From NCBI GenBank assembly GCA_020631075.1, contig JAHDHX010000008.1, positions 1-55,199 of the forward strand: a DNA stretch of 55,199 nucleotides. Reading direction: 5' to 3'. This DNA is from Candidatus Altimarinota bacterium (GTDB taxonomy: Bacteria; Patescibacteriota; Gracilibacteria; UBA4473). Positions 35,278-44,002 of the stretch are shown here, in pieces. Each line of letters begins with the position of its first letter. The stretch's first letter is position 1. Under the pieces are notes generated by a model. That model saw only the letters and a list, made by a program, of their open reading frames with translations, had not been told where the DNA came from and made no database searches. Both the position numbers and the translations under genes were made by a program.

Positions 35278-35685
35278 CTAATGAGTTGCCCCTTTCTCTC
35301 TTTTCCACAGTGTTGCTATTTGCTCGTCAGTCACCGCCACCGACACGTTTGATTGCCCACCATTGCCTATCCGCCGCAACGCTGACGCGATCAGCTCACA
35401 TTGCTCATGCGCATACCACCGCAGCATCTGCCGCACAGATGTGTCTTGCCCGACGGGAATTTTTTCCAGCTGCTGGGTGATGTGCCCCGACAGCCGCTCG
35501 GCCACCTCCGCAATCATCTGCCATTCAGACCCCACCAACGTCAGGTTATCCGTGTTTTGCCCCAGCACCTCAGTGGCGATTTTCAGTTGCTCTTGGGCAT
35601 ATTCGTAAGCGTCATCGATAGATCTCTCCATGATTTTTGAAGGGTTAAAAAATTTTGGGTACTCTCCCAAGGTAATTGATTCCAT
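35278..35685 (-). CDS. Hypothetical protein
   Basis: A 135-residue protein not recognised. It is soluble, mostly helical and acidic in its first half, with no signal peptide, zinc ligands or P-loop. It probably forms a transcription unit with the PIF1-type helicase 45 bases downstream. A promoter-like TTGCAG (35729-35724), 18-base spacer and TATATT (35705-35700) on the minus strand predicts a leader of about 8 bases. Confidence 0.72.
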   Translation of the reverse strand: MESITLGEYPKFFNPSKIMERSIDDAYEYAQEQLKIATEVLGQNTDNLTLVGSEWQMIAEVAERLSGHITQQLEKIPVGQDTSVRQMLRWYAHEQCELIASALRRIGNGGQSNVSVAVTDEQIATLWKREKGATH

Positions 35686-35699
35686 GTATTTTGCAAAAA

Positions 35700-35729
35700 A
35701 ATATAGATAAAACAGTAATTTACCTGCAA
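35700..35729 (-). promoter_or_regulatory. Promoter of the 135-residue protein gene
   Basis: TTGCAG (35729-35724) and TATATT (35705-35700) with 18 bases between, in an unusually A+T-rich stretch. Confidence 0.4.
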
Positions 35730-35730
35730 T

Positions 35731-35746
35731 TGTTTGATTTCAAACA
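35731..35746. promoter_or_regulatory. Operator-like palindrome between divergent genes
   Basis: TGTTTGATTTCAAACA is a perfect 7-bp inverted repeat around TT. It directly borders the -35 box of the leftward promoter and lies about 60 bases before the ABC-F gene. It could be a repressor site or a small hairpin. Confidence 0.35.
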
Positions 35747-35803
35747 CTCGTTTAACTTGTTTCATCCTTCTCGACTCCCCGCCCGAAATCTCTACCCTCT
35801 GTG

Positions 35804-37642
35804 ATGATGATCCGCGCCCACGGCCTCTGGAAATCGTTTGGTTCGCAGGTACTCCTGCGTGACGTCTCCTTTGCCGTCAACGCCCACGAAAAGGTCGGCC
35901 TCATTGGCCGCAACGGCCACGGCAAATCTACCTTACTGAAGATGATCCAAGGCCTCACCTGGCCCGACAGAGGCGAGGTGCACATCCGCGACGGTCAGCT
36001 CCTCGAAGCAGTCGACCAGCACATCACCTTCCAGTGTGAAACAGTCCGCGCCGAAGCCTGCCTTGGCCTCCGCGAAATGGATCTCGGTCAAGATTGGCTC
36101 GCGGCCAAGATCCTCTACGGTCTGGGCTTCACCGAAGCCGACCAGCACCTCCACCCGCGCAGTTTTTCAGGTGGTTTTCAGGTACGCATAAACCTCGCCC
36201 GAGCCCTCCTGTCGAAGCCTGACATCATGCTCCTCGACGAACCCACCAACTTCCTCGACATCACGTCCCTGCGTTGGCTCGAAGGCTTCTTGCAGCAATG
36301 GAAAGGCACCTTCATGCTCGTCACCCACGACCGCACCTTCATGGAAGCCGTCGTCACCCATACTATGGCCATCCACAGGGCCCAGATCACCAAAGTCCCA
36401 GGCGGCCCACAAAAGCTCAAATCCCACCTCGAGGTCAGCGAAACCATCCACGAAAAAACCCGCCTCAACCAAGAAAAAAAAGACCAAAAAACCAAAGAAT
36501 TCATCAAAAACTTTCGTGCAGGGGCTCGCTCCGCAGGGTTAGTCCAGAGTCGGATCAAGATGCTCGCAAAAAAATCCAAACTCCCCAAGCTCCCCCCCAT
36601 CCGCCCCATCAGGTTCCAGTTTCTGTCAGACGACTTCCCCGCCGACTCCGTCATCCGTGCCTCCTCGCTCCGCTTCGCGTACGAACCCACCTCCCCCGAG
36701 CTCCTCCATGGGTTTGACCTCACCATCAAACCCCACGACCGCATCGCCATCGTCGGGCCCAACGGTCGGGGTAAGTCCACCCTCTTGCAGCTCCTCACGG
36801 GCCAGCTGCAGCCCGACAGCGGCACCGTCAAGACCAACAAAGACGCCCAGGTCGGTTATTTCCGCCAGATGCACCACGCCCTGGAAGGCGCCGAGCGCAC
36901 CGTGTTTGAAGCTCTCCGCGCCGCCAGCGCCACCCACACCGACCAAGACATCCACAAGCTCTGTGGCCACCTTATGTTTGAGGGCGACAAACGCTACAAA
37001 CCCCTCAAAGTCCTCTCAGGGGGTGAGCGCTCACGGCTGGCCCTCGGTCGGTTAATGCTCCGCCCCTATCACCTCCTCGCCCTTGACGAACCCACCAACC
37101 ACCTCGACATGGAGTCCTGCGACGCGCTGGGCACCGCCCTGCAAGACTACGACGGCGCCGTCATCTGTGTCACGCATGACGAAGCTCTCCTCCGCAGCTT
37201 CGCCCAGAGCCTCATAGTCTTTGACGACGGCCACATCACCCATTTCCGTGGCACCTACGACCACTTCCTCAAAACCAAAGGCTGGACCGACCCCGAAAGT
37301 GGCCAGCTCACCCCCGCTACACCCACACCGACCACCACCCCCAAAGTCGACTACGCGCAAGCCAAAGCCCGTAAGCGACACCTCCGCCCGCATGAACGCG
37401 CCATCACCACCCAAGAAAAAATCGTCGAAAAACTCGAAGCCGAAGAGGCAGACCTCAATGAGCAGATCGCCGAAGCCCAGCGTAAAGGCCAAGTCCTCAA
37501 GATCGGCGACTTATCTATCGCCATCGCCGACAAAGCCCGCCAGATAGAGTCAGCCTTCGCCGAACTCGAAAACCTCCACGCCCAGCTGGAGTCCGCCACC
37601 CAGCAATTTGCAGCCCAGTGGGCAGAAAGTGAAAACGACTAA
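35804..37642 (+). CDS. ABC-F family ATPase
   Basis: A 612-residue soluble protein with two ABC domains and no membrane helices. Walker A motifs are GRNGHGKST and GPNGRGKST. Signature motifs are FSGGFQVRINLARALL and LSGGERSRLALGRLML, and Walker B regions are IMLLDEPTNFLD and LLALDEPTNHLD. The linker between domains (about 200-270) is Lys-rich. The C-terminal 110 residues are charged and coiled, like Uup. Such proteins act on the ribosome or, for Uup, on DNA; the subgroup closest to YheS/Uup is likely. GTG 35801, ATG 35804 and ATG 35807 are alternative starts. Confidence 0.93.
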   Translation: MMIRAHGLWKSFGSQVLLRDVSFAVNAHEKVGLIGRNGHGKSTLLKMIQGLTWPDRGEVHIRDGQLLEAVDQHITFQCETVRAEACLGLREMDLGQDWLAAKILYGLGFTEADQHLHPRSFSGGFQVRINLARALLSKPDIMLLDEPTNFLDITSLRWLEGFLQQWKGTFMLVTHDRTFMEAVVTHTMAIHRAQITKVPGGPQKLKSHLEVSETIHEKTRLNQEKKDQKTKEFIKNFRAGARSAGLVQSRIKMLAKKSKLPKLPPIRPIRFQFLSDDFPADSVIRASSLRFAYEPTSPELLHGFDLTIKPHDRIAIVGPNGRGKSTLLQLLTGQLQPDSGTVKTNKDAQVGYFRQMHHALEGAERTVFEALRAASATHTDQDIHKLCGHLMFEGDKRYKPLKVLSGGERSRLALGRLMLRPYHLLALDEPTNHLDMESCDALGTALQDYDGAVICVTHDEALLRSFAQSLIVFDDGHITHFRGTYDHFLKTKGWTDPESGQLTPATPTPTTTPKVDYAQAKARKRHLRPHERAITTQEKIVEKLEAEEADLNEQIAEAQRKGQVLKIGDLSIAIADKARQIESAFAELENLHAQLESATQQFAAQWAESEND

Positions 37643-37696
37643 AAATGCAAACAAAAGCACCGCAGCGACAGCATACAAGATATTTGCGTGTCTGCT

Positions 37697-37834
37697 GCAG
37701 ATGCAGGCCTCCGAGGTGATCGCGCTACCTGGCTCATAGTGCAGCGATCGCCGAGGAAAGAGCAGCGATCACGGAGCAGCGCGCACTTTGGGCGATGAGC
37801 CCAAAGCAGCCGCAGCGTAGTGATCCAGCTGCGA
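37697..37834. repeat. Dispersed palindromic repeat, copy 2
   Basis: This 138-bp copy matches 1535-1661 over its first 77 or so bases and over the final GTGATCCAGCTGCGA; the middle differs and contains its own TTTGGGCGATGAGCCCAAAG hairpin. It lies between the convergent ABC-F and membrane-protein genes, ending two bases before the latter's stop codon. Confidence 0.75.
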
Positions 37835-37836
37835 GA

Positions 37837-38238
37837 TTAGCCCCCCTCCTCAATATACTCCTCCAGCCACGCGTGCACATGGGGGTGCCGTTTCAGGTAC
37901 ACCCGCTGCACCCACCAGCGACGGATGATCGGCAACGTCAGGGTAGAGATCACATACCCCAGCACAGGCACCAGCGCCCCCACGAGTGGCCGCTGCGCCC
38001 CGATCGTCTGGAGGAACACCGCCGCCACAATGTACGTCTTAGTCACCAGCACTCCCAGCCGGCAATAACTCGTCTCCCACGCTTTATACGACTCCAGTTT
38101 CAGTTCCCGCGCCCGCAGCGTGTCTATTTCCGCTTGCAGCAGCGCGTCCCCTTTTTTGTAGGGTGGCACAATGCCCTCCGCCGCCGCCGTCGGGCGCGCA
38201 GGTGTTTCAGACGGGGCAGCAGCAGACGTTTCAGGCAT
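37837..38238 (-). CDS. Small two-helix membrane protein
   Basis: A 133-residue protein not recognised. A Pro/Ala-rich N terminus and an amphipathic segment (about 30-50) precede two hydrophobic helices (about 62-80 and 85-104), then a basic and finally acidic tail. It lies downstream of sufB on the same strand with a 96-base gap, but no functional link is visible. Confidence 0.68.
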   Translation of the reverse strand: MPETSAAAPSETPARPTAAAEGIVPPYKKGDALLQAEIDTLRARELKLESYKAWETSYCRLGVLVTKTYIVAAVFLQTIGAQRPLVGALVPVLGYVISTLTLPIIRRWWVQRVYLKRHPHVHAWLEEYIEEGG

Positions 38239-38334
38239 ACGCGTCGGGTCACAGTGGGGGGGAAGATTACTCCAGCAGCCAGTGGCGGCTGCAGGGCAGG
38301 GGAGTCAAGCTCACCCGCGAGTCTTCATTCTAGT

Positions 38335-39744
38335 TTACCCGATCGATCCCTCCATTTCCAGTTCTATCAGTCGGTTCAGCTCCGACGCATACTCCAGCGG
38401 GAGCGTTTTTACCACCTCATCCAGAAACCCATTCACGATCACCCCCTTCGCGACCTCAGGGTCCAGCCCCCGACTGGCACAGTACAGCAGCGTCTCCTCA
38501 CTGATCTTCCCCGCCGAAGCCTCATGCGTGATCGACGCCGTGTCATTCCCACAGCGGATGTATGGTATGGTGTCACTCACTGACTCTCCGTCCAGCATCA
38601 GCGCGTCACACTCGACATTCACCACCGCGTCAGTCGCCCGCGCCCCCACGTCTATTAGCCCCCGATACGTCGACACCCCCCCTCCTTTTGACAGAGATTT
38701 CGACACCACCGTGGCACGGGTGCGCTCCCCCTGCAAGATCACCTTCGCCCCCGTGTCTTGGTTTTGCCCCGCATTGGCAAAAGCCACCCCCAAGTGATCC
38801 GCCCGCGCTTCTGCCCCCACCAGCACACTGCAAGGGTACAGCATCGTTGTCCCAGACCCCAGATTCCCCCCAATCCACTCCATCCGTCCTCGCGCCTGCA
38901 CGACTGACCGCTTGGTGTTGAGGTTAAAGGTATCCGCCGACCAGTTTTCGACCGAAGAATACCGACAGCTCGCCCCCGCGCCCACCTGCACCTCTACACA
39001 CCCCGCATGGAGCGACGCTGACCCATATTTCGGCGCCGAGCACCCCTCTATGTAGTGCGCCTGCGCACCCTCTTCCACCACGATCAGCGTATGCTCAAAC
39101 TGCCCCTGATTGATGGCATTCATGCGGAAGTACGCTTGCAGCGGTTGCGTCACCCGCACCCCAGACGGCACATAGAGGAATGTCCCCCCCGAAAACACCG
39201 CGTAGTGCAACGCCGCAAATTTATGGTCATTGATCGGCACCACTCGCGTGAAGTGCTTTTTCACCAGCTCAGGGTGGGTGCGCACCGCCTCATCAAAATC
39301 CAAAAATATCACGCCCTGCTCCTCCCATTCCGCTTTGAGGGAATGATACACCGTCTCAGACTCATACTGCGCCCCCACCCCCGCCAGCAGCGCTCGCTCC
39401 GCTTGGGGGATCTGCAACCGCTCAAAGGTTTTCTTAATCGTCGGGTCGACGTCGGCCCATGTCTTGGCATTGGGGGTGTTAGTGGCGGTGGCGAAGTACC
39501 GTATCTGCCCAAAATCCAACCCCGACAAGTCAGGGCCCCAGCTGGGCATTTCCAGCGTGTGAAATTGCGCCAAAGCCTTGAGCCGCACCGCCAGCACCCA
39601 GTCAGGTTCACCTTTATCGGCTGAGATCTTCCGCACCAGTGCTTCGTCTATCCCCTTGGCAAACTCGTCGGCATACGCACTGGCGTCTGGCGTGTCGAGG
39701 TCACGCCGTGTGATCTGCGTAAAGTCAACTAGAGCGTCCGTCAT
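38335..39744 (-). CDS. sufB: Fe-S cluster assembly scaffold SufB
   Basis: A 469-residue core scaffold of the SUF system for iron-sulfur cluster assembly. Family blocks include VYHSLKAEWEEQGVIFLDFD, HYAVFSGGTFLYVPSGV, HYIEGCSAPKYGSASLHAGCVEV and the C-terminal SVSDTIPYIRCGND...HEASAGKISEETLLYCASRGL. The length is typical of SufB and the sulfur-handling region is intact. Its ATG overlaps the sufC stop by four bases, so the two are translationally coupled. SufD is not in this unit. Confidence 0.96.
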   Translation of the reverse strand: MTDALVDFTQITRRDLDTPDASAYADEFAKGIDEALVRKISADKGEPDWVLAVRLKALAQFHTLEMPSWGPDLSGLDFGQIRYFATATNTPNAKTWADVDPTIKKTFERLQIPQAERALLAGVGAQYESETVYHSLKAEWEEQGVIFLDFDEAVRTHPELVKKHFTRVVPINDHKFAALHYAVFSGGTFLYVPSGVRVTQPLQAYFRMNAINQGQFEHTLIVVEEGAQAHYIEGCSAPKYGSASLHAGCVEVQVGAGASCRYSSVENWSADTFNLNTKRSVVQARGRMEWIGGNLGSGTTMLYPCSVLVGAEARADHLGVAFANAGQNQDTGAKVILQGERTRATVVSKSLSKGGGVSTYRGLIDVGARATDAVVNVECDALMLDGESVSDTIPYIRCGNDTASITHEASAGKISEETLLYCASRGLDPEVAKGVIVNGFLDEVVKTLPLEYASELNRLIELEMEGSIG

Positions 39745-40517
39745 GCCTCCGTGCGGACAGTGCCTATCCCCCGTCGTTCCAGCGCCCCCTTTCGCTGGGC
39801 AAACCCTTCCTGCTTCACCCGTTGCAGCAGCGTTGCGTCGCCACTCTCGACCAGCTGCCCGTCAGCCATCACGTGCACATGGGTCGGCGCCAAATGATCC
39901 AGCAACCGCTCACCGTGTGAGACAATCACCAACCCTCGCCCCCCCCCAGCCATATATTGCCGCAGCGCGTCCGCCATCGCGTGTATCCCGTCAATGTCCA
40001 CCCCACTGTCCACCTCGTCCAAAAACGCCAGCTTTGGCTCCAGCGCCAGCATCGACGCCAGCTCCAGCTTCCGCCGCTCCCCACCACTGGCCCCTTTGTG
40101 GATTTCCCGATTTACAAATTCTTCCCCTAGGTGCACCGTGCGCAGGTGCGCCCCCAGTTGCTTCTTAAACCGAAAGTGCGACACTCGCTCTTCACTGGCT
40201 GCCTGCGCCCCCGCATGGAGTAAGTCCACCGCCGACACACCGTCTATCGCGGGGGGCGACTGAAAGCTCAAGAAAAACCCCGCCTGCGCTCGCTCATGGG
40301 GCTCTAGTGCCAGCAGATCAGCATCCCCCAGCGTGACCGTCCCTTGGGTCACCGTGTGTTGCTCGTCCCCCAGCAGCACTCGCCCCAGGGTCGACTTCCC
40401 TGACCCATTGGCCCCCACTATCACGTGCACCTCCCCCGCCAGTACCCGCAGGTTCACCCCGCGCAAGATCGGCGTTTCCCCCAGTCGTGAATGCAAGTCT
40501 TCTATCTGTAACATCAC
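39741..40517 (-). CDS. sufC: Fe-S assembly ATPase SufC
   Basis: A 258-residue ABC ATPase that drives SufBCD. Walker A is GANGSGKST, the signature is SGGERRKLELASML, and Walker B is LAFLDEVDSGVDIDG, the SufC-specific form. It leads the sufCB unit. Only 18 bases separate its start from the left end of MITE copy 2, so the promoter must lie in or across that element. The outward-facing end of the MITE offers TTGTGA, 16 bases before TACATT. An alternative ATG is one codon downstream. Confidence 0.96.
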   Translation of the reverse strand: MMLQIEDLHSRLGETPILRGVNLRVLAGEVHVIVGANGSGKSTLGRVLLGDEQHTVTQGTVTLGDADLLALEPHERAQAGFFLSFQSPPAIDGVSAVDLLHAGAQAASEERVSHFRFKKQLGAHLRTVHLGEEFVNREIHKGASGGERRKLELASMLALEPKLAFLDEVDSGVDIDGIHAMADALRQYMAGGGRGLVIVSHGERLLDHLAPTHVHVMADGQLVESGDATLLQRVKQEGFAQRKGALERRGIGTVRTEA

Positions 40518-40535
40518 CGTTCAATGTATTCACCA

Positions 40536-40728
40536 AGGGAGTGTTCACAAAATGGTTTGAGAAGAAAAAAGAGAGATTTTTGAGCGAAAAATGAGCGCGT
40601 GTTTGCCGCCTTGATGGATCAAGGCAAAAATACGCAACCATTTTGCAGCCAAAAAGATCCTTTTTTCACTCAAATCTGATTGCATACTTCAAGATCAATT
40701 TTCTTTTTCCAATTTGTGAACATTCCCT
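40536..40728. mobile_element. MITE, copy 2 (193 bp)
   Basis: Left end AGGGAGTGTTCACAAA and right end TTTGTGAACATTCCCT are inverted with one mismatch. About 150 bases are identical to copy 1, in the same orientation. No transposase and no clear target duplication. It lies directly upstream of sufC and fills most of the 301-base gap to typA. Confidence 0.88.
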
Positions 40729-40818
40729 AGGCCCGCAAGACAAATCCCCCCGCCCCAAACTTTATCTGCTTAGTTTTGCCATTTTTTGCATCGTCCGCCA
40801 TCCACCCAGCGACTCCCG

Positions 40819-42630
40819 CTACTTATTCCGCTTCCGCTCCACCTCCGTCAAAAACTTCTTCCGCAGCCGCACCGACTCGGGTGTCACTTCTATGTACTCA
40901 TCATCTTTAATGTACTCCAGCGCCCGTTCCAGCGTCACCTCTTGCGGCGGGGTTAGGTTGATCGCGTCATCCGCCCCAGACGACCGCACATTGGTCAGCT
41001 GCTTGCCTTTGATCGGGTTGACCGTCAGGTCAGTCCCTTGGTTGTGCTCCCCGATGATCATCCCCTCATACACCTCCGTCGCAGGGTGGATGAAAAGCGG
41101 CCCCCGCTCTTGCAGCTTCCAGAGTGAGTACCCCGTCGCCGTCCCAGTTTCACCGCTGATCAGCGACCCCACCGTCCGTTTTTCGATCGCCCCGCAGTGG
41201 GGCGCTGTCCGCGCAAATGAACTATACAGCGTCCCTTCCCCCTTGGTCAGGATGATAAACTGCGAGCGAATCCCCAGCAGGCCCCGAGCCGGCACATCAA
41301 ACTCCAGCGTCGTAATCCCCCGCTCAGACACCATGTTGGTCATTTGCCCTTTGCGGAATGACAACAGCTCGATCACCTTCCCGTTGATTTCATCTGGCAC
41401 ATTCGCCACCACCGCTTCGATGGGCTCATGCGTTTGACCATCCACTTCCGTCAGCACCACTTCGGGCTGCGACACCTGCAGCTCAAACCCCTCCCGACGC
41501 ATAGTTTCTATTAGCACCGCAAGGTGCATTTCACCCCGTCCCATCACTTTGATCACATCCCCGGACCCTGTCTCAAAGTCAATCTGCAACCCCACGTTGG
41601 TTTCCAGCTCTTTTTCCAGCCGATCGCGTATCTGCCGACTCGTGACATATTTCCCTTCCCGCCCCGCAAAGGGCGAGTCATTGACCAAGACATTGATAGA
41701 GAGCGACGGTGGCGAAACTTCAATGGCAGGTAAGGGCTGCGCGTCGGGCGAGCTGGCGATGGTTTCCCCCACAAATATATCCGCAATCCCCGCCACCGCC
41801 ACGATGTCCCCCGCTGACACGGTTTCGACGGGCACGCGTTTCATCCCCGCGAAGGTAAACAACTTCGCTATCTTCCCTGGGCGGGCTTCGCCCGTGGGGG
41901 TCAGCACAGTGACGGCTTGGTTCACTTTCAGCGTCCCTTCTGTCACCCGCCCGATGGCTATCCGCCCCAGATAGTCATCATACCCGAGGGTCGCAGGCTG
42001 CATACGGAATTCCGCCGCCACGTCACGCGGCGCTGGCGGGACGTGCTCCAGCAAGAAGTCCAACAACGGCGTAATGTCCGTGTGCTCGTCGGTCAGCTCT
42101 CGCACCGCGATCCCATCACGGGCAATGGCATACATATACGGGAAGTCCAGCTGCTCGTCGTCCGCCCCCAGTTGCACAAACAGGTCAAACAACTGGTCTA
42201 TCACCCAGTCAGGGCGGGACGCAGGCTTATCGATCTTATTCACCAGCACCAGCACCTTTTTCCCCTGCTGCAGCGACTTCTGCAGCACAAATTTCGTCTG
42301 CGGCATGGGCCCTTCGTACGCATCGACCACCAGCACCGTGGCGTCGACAGTCTGCAGCACCCGCTCCACTTCTGACCCGAAGTCCGCATGGCCGGGTGTG
42401 TCCACGATGTTGATTTTCGTCCCTTGGTACTCTATCGCAGCATTCTTGGCATAAATCGTGATCCCCCGTTCCTTCTCTTGATCATTGGAGTCCATCACCC
42501 GCTCCGCCACTTGTTCGTGCGCGGCGAAGGCTCCCCCCGCTTTGAGCAGCTGGTCCACGAGGGTAGTTTTGCCGTGGTCAACGTGCGCAATGATGGCAAT
42601 ATTTCGGATTTCAGTATCAGTCGTGGTCAT
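40819..42630 (-). CDS. typA: Translational GTPase TypA/BipA
   Basis: A 603-residue ribosome-associated GTPase. G1 is [11 protein letters not shown]3 DTPGHADF, G4 NKIDKP. Domain 5 and the BipA-specific C terminus ([44 protein letters not shown]) are complete. TypA helps assemble the large ribosomal subunit under stress or low temperature. It appears to be transcribed alone from its own promoter. The leader is rich in C/T directly before the ATG. Confidence 0.96.
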   Translation of the reverse strand: MTTTDTEIRNIAIIAHVDHGKTTLVDQLLKAGGAFAAHEQVAERVMDSNDQEKERGITIYAKNAAIEYQGTKINIVDTPGHADFGSEVERVLQTVDATVLVVDAYEGPMPQTKFVLQKSLQQGKKVLVLVNKIDKPASRPDWVIDQLFDLFVQLGADDEQLDFPYMYAIARDGIAVRELTDEHTDITPLLDFLLEHVPPAPRDVAAEFRMQPATLGYDDYLGRIAIGRVTEGTLKVNQAVTVLTPTGEARPGKIAKLFTFAGMKRVPVETVSAGDIVAVAGIADIFVGETIASSPDAQPLPAIEVSPPSLSINVLVNDSPFAGREGKYVTSRQIRDRLEKELETNVGLQIDFETGSGDVIKVMGRGEMHLAVLIETMRREGFELQVSQPEVVLTEVDGQTHEPIEAVVANVPDEINGKVIELLSFRKGQMTNMVSERGITTLEFDVPARGLLGIRSQFIILTKGEGTLYSSFARTAPHCGAIEKRTVGSLISGETGTATGYSLWKLQERGPLFIHPATEVYEGMIIGEHNQGTDLTVNPIKGKQLTNVRSSGADDAINLTPPQEVTLERALEYIKDDEYIEVTPESVRLRKKFLTEVERKRNK

Positions 42631-42680
42631 AGAGAAGTGAAGAGAAGTTGGTAGAGGAGGTCACAAAGGGTGTCACCGTT

Positions 42681-42709
42681 GTGATAGGGCGAATGAGCGC
42701 AGGGGTCAA
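42681..42709 (-). promoter_or_regulatory. Promoter of typA
   Basis: On the minus strand, TTGACC (42709-42704), a 17-base spacer and TATCAC (42686-42681). The leader would be about 44 bases. Confidence 0.5.
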
Positions 42710-42832
42710 TTATGCCTTCAGGAAAGTCTGCTCATGCGCCGCACCCAAACGAGTATCCCCCCCACAGACACACAGATTGTCTTCGCTCCCCCTTCGTGGT
42801 AAAAAGTAAGCGACCCTTTTTCACTCACAATC

Positions 42833-43957
42833 ATGAAAAAATTATCACTGTTCCTCGGGTGCCTGCTGGTGGCGGGCGCGCTGCACTTCCCCCAGACCAT
42901 AGCCCTCTCTTGCATGGCTCCCTTGCCGTCGGCCCCACCCGTCAGCGAAAGGGTAAACGACTACGGCGTTATCTTCATCGGGCGTGTCGACAGTCTGACA
43001 GACTCTCACGTCAACGACTTAAACGCAACCGACATACAGCCCTTTGGCGTCGGGGATAGCTGGAGTGAGTACGCCGTCACCGTCACCCAAGGCTACAAAG
43101 GCATCACCACTGGCGACACCACCACCGTTCGCACTGAAGGCACCGCTTGGAGCATCTGGGCAGCGGGCAGCACGCAGTACCCCCGCTACACCATCGGCGA
43201 CCAGTACCTCTGGTACGCCAACTGGTCCACCGACGGCACCATGGTCGTCACCCCCATGAACCCCGACTGCAGCCAGCTCAACCTCATAACCCATCAGTCA
43301 CAATACGCTTCAGACAAAGCCGCCCTCGACGCAATCTATGGCACCACAACCCCCATGGGTGACACCACTCCCAAAGCCATAATGGTACGAGCCCAGCCAG
43401 GGCACAGTGACAGCTTCACCGTGTTGTCGCTCATACGCAACACCACCCAGCAACCACTGGCAGTCAGTGCACGCCTCATCAGCCAGACCGACGCCACGGT
43501 GGACGCCTGCGGTGGGGTGCTCGCTCCCGACAAGCCATTCTTTCGGTGCAGCCTGTCAGGGGTTCGTCGTGGCGTTGGCCAGCTTGTCGAAGTCCGCACA
43601 GACCCCGACAGCACCCTCGCTGAAACCAATGAAACCAACAACCGAATCGTCCGAAGGGTTGACGATGTACTATGGAAACCACGTCCGCACACCCCAGACG
43701 TGCTTCCCACTGGCATCAAGTCCCTCCCCCGCCCCAACCCCACCATAGTACGACCAGTGCTCACCACCCCACCACGTCTGGTGCAACCCCGCACCGTCAC
43801 CCCGCAGAAGAAAATACAACCAGTGCGCAAAACCCTCCGACCAATGCTCAAAACACCCAGCTTCAAAAATTCCGCCCCCACTCGGACACTTTCCACCACC
43901 AGTCGCTCCCCACTCCGAAAGCTGAAGTACCCCATGGTGCGACAGAAGAGTGGGTAA
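42833..43957 (+). CDS. Secreted NTR-like (TIMP-fold) protein with CARDB-type domain
   Basis: A 374-residue exported protein. A signal peptide (MKKLSLFLGCLLVAGALH...) is cleaved near residue 25. The mature end begins SCMAPLPS, and VIFIGRVDSL, VTVTQGYKGITTGDTTTVRT and YTIGDQYLWYANW match the netrin/TIMP-like beta-barrel that begins with a Cys near the mature N terminus. A second domain (about 180-285) ends DPDSTLAETNETNNRIVR, the CARDB adhesion-domain signature. The last 95 residues are Pro/Arg/Thr-rich and strongly basic, perhaps binding wall polymers. The function is unknown. Confidence 0.78.
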   Translation: MKKLSLFLGCLLVAGALHFPQTIALSCMAPLPSAPPVSERVNDYGVIFIGRVDSLTDSHVNDLNATDIQPFGVGDSWSEYAVTVTQGYKGITTGDTTTVRTEGTAWSIWAAGSTQYPRYTIGDQYLWYANWSTDGTMVVTPMNPDCSQLNLITHQSQYASDKAALDAIYGTTTPMGDTTPKAIMVRAQPGHSDSFTVLSLIRNTTQQPLAVSARLISQTDATVDACGGVLAPDKPFFRCSLSGVRRGVGQLVEVRTDPDSTLAETNETNNRIVRRVDDVLWKPRPHTPDVLPTGIKSLPRPNPTIVRPVLTTPPRLVQPRTVTPQKKIQPVRKTLRPMLKTPSFKNSAPTRTLSTTSRSPLRKLKYPMVRQKSG

Positions 43958-44002
43958 TTTAAATTCGGACATTCTAATGGGGGGGAGTTTCTATACACAC
44001 TA

